DNA of 64,000 nt from Mycetocola miduiensis (GTDB taxonomy: Bacteria > Actinomycetota > Actinomycetes > Actinomycetales > Microbacteriaceae), in NCBI RefSeq assembly GCF_900115155.1, contig NZ_FOVM01000007.1:124001-188000 (forward strand), read 5' to 3'. The notes under the pieces are model-generated. The model ran no database searches. It saw nothing but the letters and a program-made list of their open reading frames with translations, and was not told the DNA's origin. Every line of letters starts with the position of its first letter. Position 1 is the first letter of the stretch. Positions 56,293 to 64,000 of the stretch are shown here, one piece after another. The position numbers and the translations under genes are program-made.

Positions 56293-56550
56293 CGATCGGG
56301 CCCAAAGAGTCGTTCGGCCGCCCACGCGAGCAGCCCTTCGGGCCCAATCGATCACCCGAGCACCCCTTTGGGACCAATCGATCACCCGAGCAGCCGTTCG
56401 GGCCCAATCAAGTTCACCGGCGTTCACGGGCGATGCGTGACTTGTGCGTCGCTCCAGCCGATCGGGCCCGAAAGGTCGTTCGGATGCGACGCGAACAGCC
56501 ATTTGGGACCGATCGATCACCCGAACAGCGCTTTGGGACGGATCGACGGC
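56293..56550. repeat. mixed-orientation 30-bp repeat array B
   Basis: Lies between the convergent Ddn-like and cydC genes. Three tandem 30-bp units run from 56329, 56359 and 56389 (AGCAGCCCTTCGGGCCCAAT.. and variants), then two more from 56494 and 56524 (AACAGCCATTTGGGACCGAT..). Inverted copies (GATCGGGCCCAAAG and GATCGGGCCCGAAAG) start at about 56294 and 56460. Core TTTGGGACCGATCG matches array A at 42650-42830. Confidence 0.8.
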
Positions 56551-56593
56551 CACCGCCAGCAAAAGACACCGGCAGAATGAACACCGCACCATA

Positions 56594-58303
56594 TCAACGC
56601 CCGACCAGAACCCCGTCGACAACGCGAACTCTGCGGTTCACGAGCCCGGCAGGTACATCCCCATGCGAGATGAGCAGCACGGTGCGATCCCCACTCGCCT
56701 GCAGCAGGTCCTGAAGCAATGCCCCAGCGAGGTCCGCTTCGACGTTGGCCGTCGGCTCATCGAGCACGAGAACCGGGAAATCCCGCAACAGCGCCCGAGC
56801 CACCGCGATACGCTGCGCCTGCCCACCGGAGACGAGCGAACCGCGCTCCCCCACACGGGCATCCAGACCCCCGCGAGCGGCGACCCAGTCACCGAGACCG
56901 ACCCGGTCGAGCACAGCAAGAAGTTCGGCATCTGTGGCGGTGTCTTTCGCGAACAGCAGGTTCTGACGAACACTTTCATCGAAGAGATACGGGATCTGCT
57001 CGCACAGCCCGACGAAGCGTCGAACCTCTTCGACCGGCAGCTCCCGCACATCCTGCCCAGACAGCCGATAGGTCCCCGTGTGGTCGAGGAAACGCACGAG
57101 CACGTGCGCGAGCGTGGTCTTGCCCGCGCCACTCGCCCCCTCGATGAGCACCCGCTCGCCCTGGCCGATCGCGAGGGATGCCACCGAGAGTGCAGGAGCG
57201 GATGCTCCGGGCCAGCTGGCCGATACGCCTTCCAGTTCCATGGCCGGCGCCACCGGCACCGGCATCCGTTCGCTTGTGCCCCCATCGACGCGAATCTCGA
57301 CCGGCACCTCGTTCGGCGCTACCCGGGCGATGCGCTGGGCGCTCGACCGCACCTCGCGCCAGGCGCTGACGGCGAGCGGCACGGATGCGACCACCTCGAA
57401 GACCGCGAGCGGCACGAGCACGATCACCGCGAGCCCCGGCCCACTGAGCGGCCCAGTCCCGGTCGTGGCCAGCGCGGGAATACCGGCGACGAGGGACCAC
57501 GCCACCGCAATCCCAGAAAACAGCGACAGAGCGGCGGCCGCAATACCGGCCCCGAGCGACCGGGCGGTCAGCGCCCGGGTGAGATCGCGATCAGCCGCTT
57601 CGACTTTCCGGCGCCCCGACTCCTCAGCCCCGTACGCGATGAGAACGTCCAGGCTCCCGAGGTAATCGATCAGAGCGTCAACGAGTGCGGCACGTTTCGG
57701 TGCCAGTGAGCGCTCTGCGGATGCCGACACCCGGCCAGCGACGACGATTCCGACCCCGAATGCTGCGATGAAAGCGATGACAAGCCCAACCGCTGCGGTC
57801 GGCGACAGCAGGGCGACGACCCAGACGGCGATCGCTGCGACGCCCACCGAGGTGAGGAGCGGCTGGACAACACGCAACGGCAGGTTCTGCAGTTCGTCGA
57901 CATCGGAAACCAGGGACGAGAGGAGTGAGCCGCGGCGGGCGCGCCCCAATCCGTCGGGCGCGAGCGGGATGAGCCGACGCAGCAGGTCGACCCGAACGGT
58001 TTCGAGCTGACGGAATGCGGCGTCGTGGCTGGTGAGACGCTCCAGATAACGGAAAAGCGCCCGACCGAGCGCGAACGCGCGCACCCCGACGACAGCCATC
58101 GACAGGTAGAGGATGGGCGGCTGTTCGGATGCGCGGGTGATCAGGTACGCGCTCGTCGCCATGAGAGCGACCGTGGAGAGCGCGGCTAGTACTCCGAAGA
58201 CCACTCCCCAGACCCAGCCCGCTGTGCGCGGCTGGGCGATGGACAGGATCGAACGGACATCGCCGGAGCGAATGGGAACGGAAGCCTGCAGATCGGCACT
58301 CAT
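56594..58303 (-). CDS. cydC: thiol reductant ABC exporter subunit CydC
   Basis: 569 residues; ATG 58303 overlaps the cydD stop by four bases. N-terminal six-helix exporter domain and a C-terminal ATPase with Walker A GASGAGKTT, signature VSGGQAQRIAVARAL, Walker B LVLDEPTANVE. With CydD it exports cysteine or glutathione-like thiols to support cytochrome bd assembly. Last gene of cydABDC. Confidence 0.94.
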   Translation of the reverse strand: MSADLQASVPIRSGDVRSILSIAQPRTAGWVWGVVFGVLAALSTVALMATSAYLITRASEQPPILYLSMAVVGVRAFALGRALFRYLERLTSHDAAFRQLETVRVDLLRRLIPLAPDGLGRARRGSLLSSLVSDVDELQNLPLRVVQPLLTSVGVAAIAVWVVALLSPTAAVGLVIAFIAAFGVGIVVAGRVSASAERSLAPKRAALVDALIDYLGSLDVLIAYGAEESGRRKVEAADRDLTRALTARSLGAGIAAAALSLFSGIAVAWSLVAGIPALATTGTGPLSGPGLAVIVLVPLAVFEVVASVPLAVSAWREVRSSAQRIARVAPNEVPVEIRVDGGTSERMPVPVAPAMELEGVSASWPGASAPALSVASLAIGQGERVLIEGASGAGKTTLAHVLVRFLDHTGTYRLSGQDVRELPVEEVRRFVGLCEQIPYLFDESVRQNLLFAKDTATDAELLAVLDRVGLGDWVAARGGLDARVGERGSLVSGGQAQRIAVARALLRDFPVLVLDEPTANVEADLAGALLQDLLQASGDRTVLLISHGDVPAGLVNRRVRVVDGVLVGR

Positions 58304-59955
58304 GACGCTCCCGCCAGGACCAGCGGTTCGATTCGAAGGACGGCATCAGCCCGTTGGATCACGGCCTCGCGGTGGCTCACGACGACTACGGCGACACCCG
58401 CATCGGCAACCACCCGAAGCCCGTCCAGCAGCCGTGCCTCGGTCTCCGCGTCCAACGCCGAGCTCGGTTCGTCGAGCAGCAGCACAGCGCAACCCCGGCC
58501 GAGGGTTCGGTAGATGGCGCGGGCGATGCCCACGCGCTGCGCCTGGCCGCCCGAAAGACCGGTCCCAGCGACGCCGACGGCGAGGTCCGGTGAGAGATCG
58601 GCGGCTGCGGCGAGGTCGAGCGCGTGCCGGACCCTCTCGGGATCCAGAGCGGCTGAACCCAGCGCCACATTCTCGGCGACGGAGCCGACGACAAGCGACG
58701 GCCGTTGACCGGTCCATGCCAGCCACGGGCGCTCACGTCCCGTGAACGGAATGGGCGTCTGCCCGAGTGCGATCGTTCCGGTGTGCGGGGCGAATCCGAG
58801 AACCGCTCCGAGGAGGCTGGATTTTCCCGCCCCGCTCGGCCCGGCAATCACGGTCAGCTGGCCGCGGGCGAACTCCGTAGAGATCGGCGCGAGCACGGGT
58901 CCGTTGCCGTAGTCGACGGACACATCCGTGAGCGTGAGTGTCCCGGATGCCTCGACGTCGCGACCGGCCGGCACCGGAGAATCCGCCCGTCTCGACTTCG
59001 CTGCATCGAGGATGTCGAAGGCATCCTCCGCGGCCGCGACGCCCTCAGCCGCGGCGTGGAAGCCGGCGCCGACCTGGCGCAGAGGGAGAAAAGCTTCAGG
59101 GGCGAGCAGCAGAACGAACAGCCCGACCGAAAGCGCCATCGAGCCGTCGACGAGCCGCAGGCCGATCGAGACGGCCACCAGGGCGACGGAGAGACTCGCC
59201 GCGAGTTCCAGCGCGAAACTCGACAGGAACGAGACCCGAAGGACCCGCATCGTCTGCGTGCGGTAGTCCCGTGTGATCGAACGCATCCGGTCGATTTGAC
59301 GCCGTTCCCTACCGAAAATCTTGAGGGTCGCGAGTCCGCCGAGGGTGTCGACGAAGCCGGACGAGAGATCACCGAGCACGGCCCACTGCCGCCGCTGGAC
59401 GACCTGGGTGGCAAGGCCGATGAGGATCATGAAGATCGGGATCAGGGGCAGCGTCACGACGATGAAGATCGCTGACACCCAGTCCTGCATCAGGATGACG
59501 ACCACAATCACGGGAGTGACGATCGCGGTGAGGATCAGCTGAGGGAGGTACTTGGAGAAGTAGTCGTCGAGAGCGTCCATTCCGCGTCCGAGCAGGGTCG
59601 CCACCCGGGCACTGCTTTGCCCGGCGAGCCACGACGGCCCCAGGCGGCGAACAGCGTCGAGCACCCCGAGCCGCAATTCGCTCTTGACCTTCGCGGCACC
59701 CCTGGCGGCGACGAGGTCCTGCCCGTAGACGAGCACCGCCCGGATGCCGGCGACGGCGACGAGCGCCCCGATCTGCGGCAGGATCTCCCCGAGTGGGCGC
59801 CCTTCAACGGCCCCGGTGATGCACGCGGTGAGCAGCCAGGCGAAGGCCAGGATGCATACTGTCGTCGCAATCCCGATGGCGGCACCGCCGAGAAGGAGCC
59901 ACCTCGCGCTGACGGCGTAGCGAAGGAGCCGGGGATCGAGAGGTCGCACAGTCAC
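58300..59955 (-). CDS. cydD: thiol reductant ABC exporter subunit CydD
   Basis: 551 residues from GTG 59955, three bases after cydB. Six membrane segments, then Walker A GPSGAGKSS, signature LSGGQAQRVGIARAI and Walker B VLLLDEPSSALD. It forms the CydDC heterodimeric exporter needed for haem insertion into cytochrome bd. Confidence 0.94.
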   Translation of the reverse strand: MTVRPLDPRLLRYAVSARWLLLGGAAIGIATTVCILAFAWLLTACITGAVEGRPLGEILPQIGALVAVAGIRAVLVYGQDLVAARGAAKVKSELRLGVLDAVRRLGPSWLAGQSSARVATLLGRGMDALDDYFSKYLPQLILTAIVTPVIVVVILMQDWVSAIFIVVTLPLIPIFMILIGLATQVVQRRQWAVLGDLSSGFVDTLGGLATLKIFGRERRQIDRMRSITRDYRTQTMRVLRVSFLSSFALELAASLSVALVAVSIGLRLVDGSMALSVGLFVLLLAPEAFLPLRQVGAGFHAAAEGVAAAEDAFDILDAAKSRRADSPVPAGRDVEASGTLTLTDVSVDYGNGPVLAPISTEFARGQLTVIAGPSGAGKSSLLGAVLGFAPHTGTIALGQTPIPFTGRERPWLAWTGQRPSLVVGSVAENVALGSAALDPERVRHALDLAAAADLSPDLAVGVAGTGLSGGQAQRVGIARAIYRTLGRGCAVLLLDEPSSALDAETEARLLDGLRVVADAGVAVVVVSHREAVIQRADAVLRIEPLVLAGAS

Positions 59956-59958
59956 AGG

Positions 59959-60996
59959 TTAATGCGCCACTTCGACAGTTCTCTCGACACCCGGGTCCGC
60001 GCCGCCGTCGATGTGAGCACGAGTCACGCGCTTGCGGAACACCCAGTAGGTCCAGCCTTGATAGAGCAGGATGAGCGGCAGGGCGATGAGGGCGGTCCAG
60101 CTCATCACCTGCAGTGTGTACGGGCTCGACGAGGCGTTCGCGATGGTGAGGCTGTTGGCGGGGTCGTTGCTTGCTGGCATGACGTCCGGGAACAGCGCCG
60201 TGAAGAGCGTCAGTACTGCAAGCGCGATGGTCGAGGCCATAAGACCGAACGCGAGCCCCTCCCTACCCCGGAGGTTCGCGACGAAGGCCGCGACCAGGGT
60301 GAGGGCTGCCGCGACGGCGAGCAGCAGGCTCGGGAGCGAACCGAACTCCAGCACGGTCCAGGCGAGGAACACCCAAGCAACGACGATCGTCAGCACGCCG
60401 GCGCGGGTGGCGAGGGCCCGCGAACGCATCCGGATGGAGCCCTCGGACTTCAGCGCGAGGAAGTAGGCACCGTGGGTGAAGAACAGCAGGAGCGTCGCGA
60501 ATCCGCCGAGGAGCGCGTACGGGTTGAGAAGGTCGAACACGGTGCCGGTGTAGTCGTGACCGGAGTCGAGCGACACTCCCCGGACGATGTTGGCGAACGC
60601 GACGCCCCAGAGGAACGCGGGTACCGCTGAACCCCAGACGATCATCCGGTCGAATCGGCGTTTCCAGGCCAACTCGGGGCGCTGGTGGCGGTACTCGAAC
60701 GAAACGCCGCGCAGGATGAGTGCAAGAAGGATGATCAGAAGCGGAAGGTAGAAGCCGCTGAACAGCGTCGCGTACCACTCGGGGAACGCGGCGAACAGGG
60801 AGGCACCCGCCACGATCAGCCAGGTCTCGTTGAGATCCCAGACCGGGCCGATGGTGTTGATCACGACGCGCCGGTCGGTGTCGTCCTTCGATACGAACGG
60901 CATGCTCATGCCGACGCCGAAGTCGAAACCGTCGAGGACGAAGTAGCCGATGAAGAAGAAGGCGATGATGCCGAACCAGAGAACTCCGAGATCCAT
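59959..60996 (-). CDS. cydB: cytochrome bd ubiquinol/menaquinol oxidase subunit II
   Basis: 345 residues, nine membrane segments; opening LGVLWFGIIAFFFIGYFVLDGFDFGVG and RRVVINTIGPVWDLNETWLIVAGA are family features. Nine bases separate it from cydA. Forms the bd oxidase with CydA. Confidence 0.97.
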   Translation of the reverse strand: MDLGVLWFGIIAFFFIGYFVLDGFDFGVGMSMPFVSKDDTDRRVVINTIGPVWDLNETWLIVAGASLFAAFPEWYATLFSGFYLPLLIILLALILRGVSFEYRHQRPELAWKRRFDRMIVWGSAVPAFLWGVAFANIVRGVSLDSGHDYTGTVFDLLNPYALLGGFATLLLFFTHGAYFLALKSEGSIRMRSRALATRAGVLTIVVAWVFLAWTVLEFGSLPSLLLAVAAALTLVAAFVANLRGREGLAFGLMASTIALAVLTLFTALFPDVMPASNDPANSLTIANASSSPYTLQVMSWTALIALPLILLYQGWTYWVFRKRVTRAHIDGGADPGVERTVEVAH

Positions 60997-61005
60997 GATG
61001 TCCTC

Positions 61006-62418
61006 CTAGTAGACCGTCGTGTGGACGAGTGGTTTGCCGGTTTCCTCATTGGACTCTGCTGGAACGGCCGGACCGTGTAGGACGGCCTTCTTGATCAGGC
61101 GGAACTCGACGACCGCGAGCGACCCGTAGACCAGCGTGAAGAGGGTGAGGGAGATGAGCACCTCGAGGCCGGTCACTCCGGGCGAGACGCCGTCCGCGGT
61201 CTGGAGCAATCCGAAGACAAGCCACGGCTGTCGGCCCATTTCGGTGAACACCCAGCCGACGATCATCGCACCGAGCGACAGCGGGAACGACCAGATCGCG
61301 GCCTTCCATACCCACTTGTTCGTCGGCATCCGCCCCTTGCGGGTGAGCCAGAGCCCGACCATCGCGACGAAGATGTGCAGGATACCCAGGCCGATCATCC
61401 AGCGGAATGACCAGTAGGTGACCCAGATGATAGGCGTGTAGTCGCCGGGGCCGTAGAGGGTCTGGTACTGCTCCTGCAGGTTGTTGATGCCCTCAACGGT
61501 GCCGTTCAGGGTGTGCGTCGACAGGAATGACAGCAGGTACGGGATGCGGATGGAGAAGAGCTCGTGCACGCCGTCCGGAGTTCCGAGCGTGAAGATCGAG
61601 AAGGATGCTTCGGCGCCGGTCGATGTGTCGTACATCGCTTCTGCCGCGGCCATTTTCATCGGCTGCGACGCAACCATGGCGAGGCTGAGCTGGTCGCCGG
61701 CGAGGGTGGTTAGCGCACCGGAGATGACCATCGCCCAGAGGCCGAACTTCAGCGCAGGACGCATGGTCTCGAGGTGCTGGTTCCTCGACAGGTGCCAGGC
61801 GGCAACCGTGATGATGAGCCCAGCGGAAACCATGAAGCAGGCAAAGATCGTGTGCGGGAAGGCGGCGAGGGCAACCGGGTTGGTCAGGAGCTCCCAAATG
61901 CTGGTGAGCTCCGCGCGGCCTTTCTCCTCGTTGATCGTGAACGCAACAGGGTTCTGCATGAATGCGTTCGCCGCGATGATGAAGTAGGCCGACAGGATGC
62001 TCGCGGTCGCGACGACCCAGATGGTCGCGAGGTGGAGTTTCTCCGGCAGCTTGTCCCAGCCGAAGATCCACAGCCCGATGAACGTGGCCTCGAGGAAGAA
62101 CGCGAGAAGGCCCTCGAAGGCAAGCGGTGCGCCGAAGACGTCGCCGACGAAGCGGGAGTAGTCGGACCAGTTCATTCCGAACTGGAACTCCTGCACAATG
62201 CCCGTCACGACGCCCATGGCGAAGTTGATCAGGAAGATCTTGCCGAAGAAATGGGTGAGCTGAAGGTAGTGCGTCTTGCCGGTCCGGACCCAGGCCGTTT
62301 GGAAGATCGCAATAGTCAGAGCCATCCCGATCGTCAGCGGCACGAAGAGGAAGTGATAGATGGTCGTCAGCCCGAACTGCCAGCGTGACAGCAGCAGCGG
62401 ATCCAGTAGCTCGTTCAC
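61006..62418 (-). CDS. cydA: cytochrome bd oxidase subunit I
   Basis: GTG 62418 follows GGAGGTGAA; longer starts reach into the operator region and are rejected. 470 residues. Haem ligands: His22 (SRWQFGLTTIYHFLFVP), His in AAFPHTIFACFM and the Met in WSFRWMIGLG; the GWVFTEMGRQPW motif is intact. The Q loop is short, as in actinobacteria. It reduces oxygen with quinol electrons at low oxygen. Three BlaI-type operators lie upstream. Confidence 0.97.
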   Translation of the reverse strand: MNELLDPLLLSRWQFGLTTIYHFLFVPLTIGMALTIAIFQTAWVRTGKTHYLQLTHFFGKIFLINFAMGVVTGIVQEFQFGMNWSDYSRFVGDVFGAPLAFEGLLAFFLEATFIGLWIFGWDKLPEKLHLATIWVVATASILSAYFIIAANAFMQNPVAFTINEEKGRAELTSIWELLTNPVALAAFPHTIFACFMVSAGLIITVAAWHLSRNQHLETMRPALKFGLWAMVISGALTTLAGDQLSLAMVASQPMKMAAAEAMYDTSTGAEASFSIFTLGTPDGVHELFSIRIPYLLSFLSTHTLNGTVEGINNLQEQYQTLYGPGDYTPIIWVTYWSFRWMIGLGILHIFVAMVGLWLTRKGRMPTNKWVWKAAIWSFPLSLGAMIVGWVFTEMGRQPWLVFGLLQTADGVSPGVTGLEVLISLTLFTLVYGSLAVVEFRLIKKAVLHGPAVPAESNEETGKPLVHTTVY

Positions 62419-62435
62419 TTCACCTCCACGGCGAT

Positions 62436-62454
62436 TTTCTACACAGCGTAGAAA
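62436..62454. promoter_or_regulatory. BlaI-type operator O1
   Basis: TTTCTAC-ACAGC-GTAGAAA, a perfect 7-5-7 palindrome just before the cydA ribosome binding site. It shares TTCTAC-N5-GTAGAA with O2 and O3. Confidence 0.8.
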
Positions 62455-62480
62455 CCTGTGTTCCCGAGCGTAGCGCAATA

Positions 62481-62499
62481 GTTCTACGGTTTGTAGAAC
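62481..62499. promoter_or_regulatory. BlaI-type operator O2
   Basis: GTTCTAC-GGTTT-GTAGAAC, a perfect 7-5-7 palindrome. Its centre is 45 bp from that of O1 and 21 bp, two helical turns, from that of O3. Confidence 0.85.
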
Positions 62500-62501
62500 T
62501 A

Positions 62502-62520
62502 GTTCTACTTTGCGTAGAAA
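62502..62520. promoter_or_regulatory. BlaI-type operator O3
   Basis: GTTCTAC-TTTGC-GTAGAAA; the inner TTCTAC/GTAGAA arms are perfect. It lies 30 bp before the blaI ATG at 62550, so it fits autoregulation. Confidence 0.85.
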
Positions 62521-62549
62521 GTTGTTCGATAACGAGGTATCGTTGACGC

Positions 62550-62930
62550 ATGGCAACTCTGGGAGACCTTGAACGCGCGGTCATGGACGTGCTCTGGAGC
62601 ACGGAGAACCCGCTCAGCGCGAACGATCTTCGTGATCGCCTCCACGCGAGCAACCGTGACGGGGCGAGGGACGTCGCCGTCACCACCGTTCTCACCGTGC
62701 TCTCACGTCTTGAGGGCAAAAACTTCGTCTCGCGGGACCGGTCGATGCGACCCCACCTGTACCGCTCAGTGACGACACGCGCTGAGCACACGGCCGGACT
62801 CATGCACGAGGTTCTCGGAACCGCGCCTGATCGTGAAGCAGCCCTCGCACGGTTCATCGGTTCTGTCTCGCCTGCGGAAGCACAGACTCTTCGGGAGCTG
62901 CTCGGCGCCTCGACACCGACCGCCCGCTAA
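62550..62930 (+). CDS. BlaI/MecI/CopY-family transcriptional repressor
   Basis: 126 residues. N-terminal winged helix: GDLERAVMDVLWSTENPLSA, VTTVLTVLSRLEGKNFVSRD and RPHLYRSVTTR; the C-terminal dimer helices follow. In this family a linked M56 peptidase relieves repression. The three palindromes beside it are the likely operators and also cover the cydA promoter. The peptidase starts 24 bp downstream of its stop. Confidence 0.93.
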   Translation: MATLGDLERAVMDVLWSTENPLSANDLRDRLHASNRDGARDVAVTTVLTVLSRLEGKNFVSRDRSMRPHLYRSVTTRAEHTAGLMHEVLGTAPDREAALARFIGSVSPAEAQTLRELLGASTPTAR

Positions 62931-62954
62931 GCAAGCCGACAGTAAACTCCGAGC

Positions 62955-63896
62955 GTGATGTTCTTCACCTCAGTGGTGCTGCTGTGCCTCGCCGTTCTTC
63001 TCGCGTGGCCCGTCCCGCTCCTTCTCGCTCGCGCACAGTGGCCGAGTCGCGCTCCAGGCACCGCCCTCGTCCTCTGGCAAGCCATCGCCCTCGCCGGCGG
63101 GCTTTCGATGATCGGCGCTTTCGTGACATACGGGCTCATCCCGTTCGGACCGAACCTGCTGACGGCGCTCCGTGAGCTCGTCCGCCACCTGTTCGACGGG
63201 ACACTTCCGGATGACGCCAACCTCGGCCACATCTTCGCCCTGTGTATTGCCGTGCTCTTCACCGGCCACCTGCTTCTCAACCTGGCCTTGACCATTGCCA
63301 GAACCGAACGGCAGCGCAACCGGCACCTCTCCCTGGTCAACCTGTTGAGCGCCCCCATGCCAGGCCGCCCCGACACCAGGGTGCTCGATCACCCGGCGCC
63401 TGTCGCGTACTGCCTTCCCGGGATGACCCGGTCGGTCACGGTATTGTCCGAGGGTCTCGTCTCACTGCTCGACGCTGAGCAGTTGAAGGGCGTCATCGCC
63501 CACGAAAGGGCCCACCTCCGCCAGCAGCACCACCTCGTCCTCGTCGCATTCAAGTCGTGGCACAGCGCGCTGCCCTGGTTCCCGATTGCCAACCGGGCCG
63601 AGACCGCTGTCGGCCTGCTCGTCGAGATGCTCGCAGACGACCAGGCCCGCCGCGTCGTCGACGACACCACGCTCGCGACTGCGATCGCCCTTGTGGCATC
63701 CGAAGGGGCAGATCGGCCAGACGGTTCGACCCTTGAGCACCTTCACGCAGGCGACACAGCCGAAGGCGTCGTCGGCAGCCGGATACAACGCCTCTTGTCG
63801 CCGCGCCCTCCGCTGTCCAACACCGCACGGGTCGCGGTACTCGTCGTTTCTGTCGCTCTCCTGCTCGTGCCGACCCTCCTTCTCATCGTCATCTGA
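62955..63896 (+). CDS. M56-family zinc metallopeptidase (BlaR1/MecR1-like, sensor-less)
   Basis: 313 residues from GTG 62955 (ATG 62958 next). Membrane segments occupy the first 115 residues and the extreme C-terminus, with the zinc motif HERAH at 183-187 within LKGVIAHERAHLRQQHH. There is no penicillin-binding sensor domain, so it does not sense beta-lactams by the classical route. It likely acts on the BlaI-type repressor encoded before it. Confidence 0.92.
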   Translation: MMFFTSVVLLCLAVLLAWPVPLLLARAQWPSRAPGTALVLWQAIALAGGLSMIGAFVTYGLIPFGPNLLTALRELVRHLFDGTLPDDANLGHIFALCIAVLFTGHLLLNLALTIARTERQRNRHLSLVNLLSAPMPGRPDTRVLDHPAPVAYCLPGMTRSVTVLSEGLVSLLDAEQLKGVIAHERAHLRQQHHLVLVAFKSWHSALPWFPIANRAETAVGLLVEMLADDQARRVVDDTTLATAIALVASEGADRPDGSTLEHLHAGDTAEGVVGSRIQRLLSPRPPLSNTARVAVLVVSVALLLVPTLLLIVI

Positions 63897-63915
63897 TTCC
63901 CCTAGGCTCAGTGGG

Positions 63916-64000
63916 ATGAACGAGTTTCTGAGCTGGGTCCTCGACCTCGTTCAGGGCGTGGACCCAGTCCTCCGTACGGCGCTGGCAGGCCTCGCGATCC
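63916..64000 (+). CDS. DedA-family membrane protein, N-terminal fragment
   Basis: ATG 63916 opens a frame to the window edge encoding MNEFLSWVLDLVQGVDPVLR followed by TALAGLAI, the usual start of DedA proteins. These are flippase-like membrane proteins of lipid carriers. Only 28 codons are visible. Confidence 0.6.
   Translation, partial: MNEFLSWVLDLVQGVDPVLRTALAGLAI

Noticed and set aside
56293-56550. CRISPR-like array
   Set aside because: The 30-bp units abut each other with no unique spacers, and orientation is mixed. There are no cas genes nearby.

Overview
The window is high-GC actinobacterial chromosome, most probably from a member of the Microbacteriaceae. I infer this from three things. 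The minus-strand block hrcA-dnaJ-rsmE-HIT-phoH-ybeY-CNNM-era-leuA-recO-uppS runs in a typical actinobacterial order. Four-base ATGA/GTGA stop-start overlaps and GTG starts are frequent. Leaderless-looking starts, a CydABDC operon and an ECF42 sigma factor next to a YciI-like protein are also present. The genus cannot be fixed from this sequence alone.

Layout. 1-4205: a LacI-type regulator (cut by the window edge) diverges from a four-gene operon for a polar amino-acid-type ABC importer plus a class I glutamine amidotransferase, with a clear promoter and a LacI-like operator between them. 4282-13478: a roughly 9.2-kb genomic island. Its right end lies inside an intact tRNA(CAU) gene and its left end carries a 47-bp copy of that tRNA's 3' part (46 of 47 identical). 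It holds an FUSC-type membrane protein, an ETEC_3214-like membrane protein, an Ltp-domain fragment, an NAD(P)H-binding protein, a BCCT transporter, a PduO-like protein and a chimeric ORF built from pieces of three genes. No integrase is visible, so the island looks decayed.

13.5-25.9 kb: housekeeping genes, including a GT4 glycosyltransferase, YciI/ECF42, peptide deformylase, tRNA-Asn, dnaG, dgt, dus, a YbaK-like deacylase, a DsbA/FrnE-like protein with a tiny coupled gene, and an SDR. 25.9-36.7 kb: the long heat-shock-to-lipid-carrier cluster, with a CIRCE element before hrcA and a probable leucine attenuator before leuA. 36.9-46.3 kb: DUF4870 protein, hemW, DUF1990, lepA, rpsT, holA and comEC. 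46.5-51.5 kb: comEA and comEC are separated by an unusual 3.4-kb cassette encoding a pentapeptide-repeat/chagasin-like fusion, a protein with five consecutive tryptophans, and a membrane protein with a degenerate Nudix box. 51.6-56.3 kb: leuS, pabB-like and a Ddn-like protein. 56.6-64 kb: cydABDC facing a BlaI-type repressor and M56 peptidase, with three near-identical palindromic operators between cydA and blaI, then the start of a DedA protein.

Two separate intergenic regions, both between convergent genes (42.6-42.8 kb and 56.3-56.6 kb), carry the same family of about 30-bp repeats in mixed orientations. I cannot assign a function to them. The most interesting signals are the tRNA-bounded island with its mosaic ORF, the comEA-comEC cassette, the convergent-gene repeats, and BlaI operator sites placed to control cytochrome bd.
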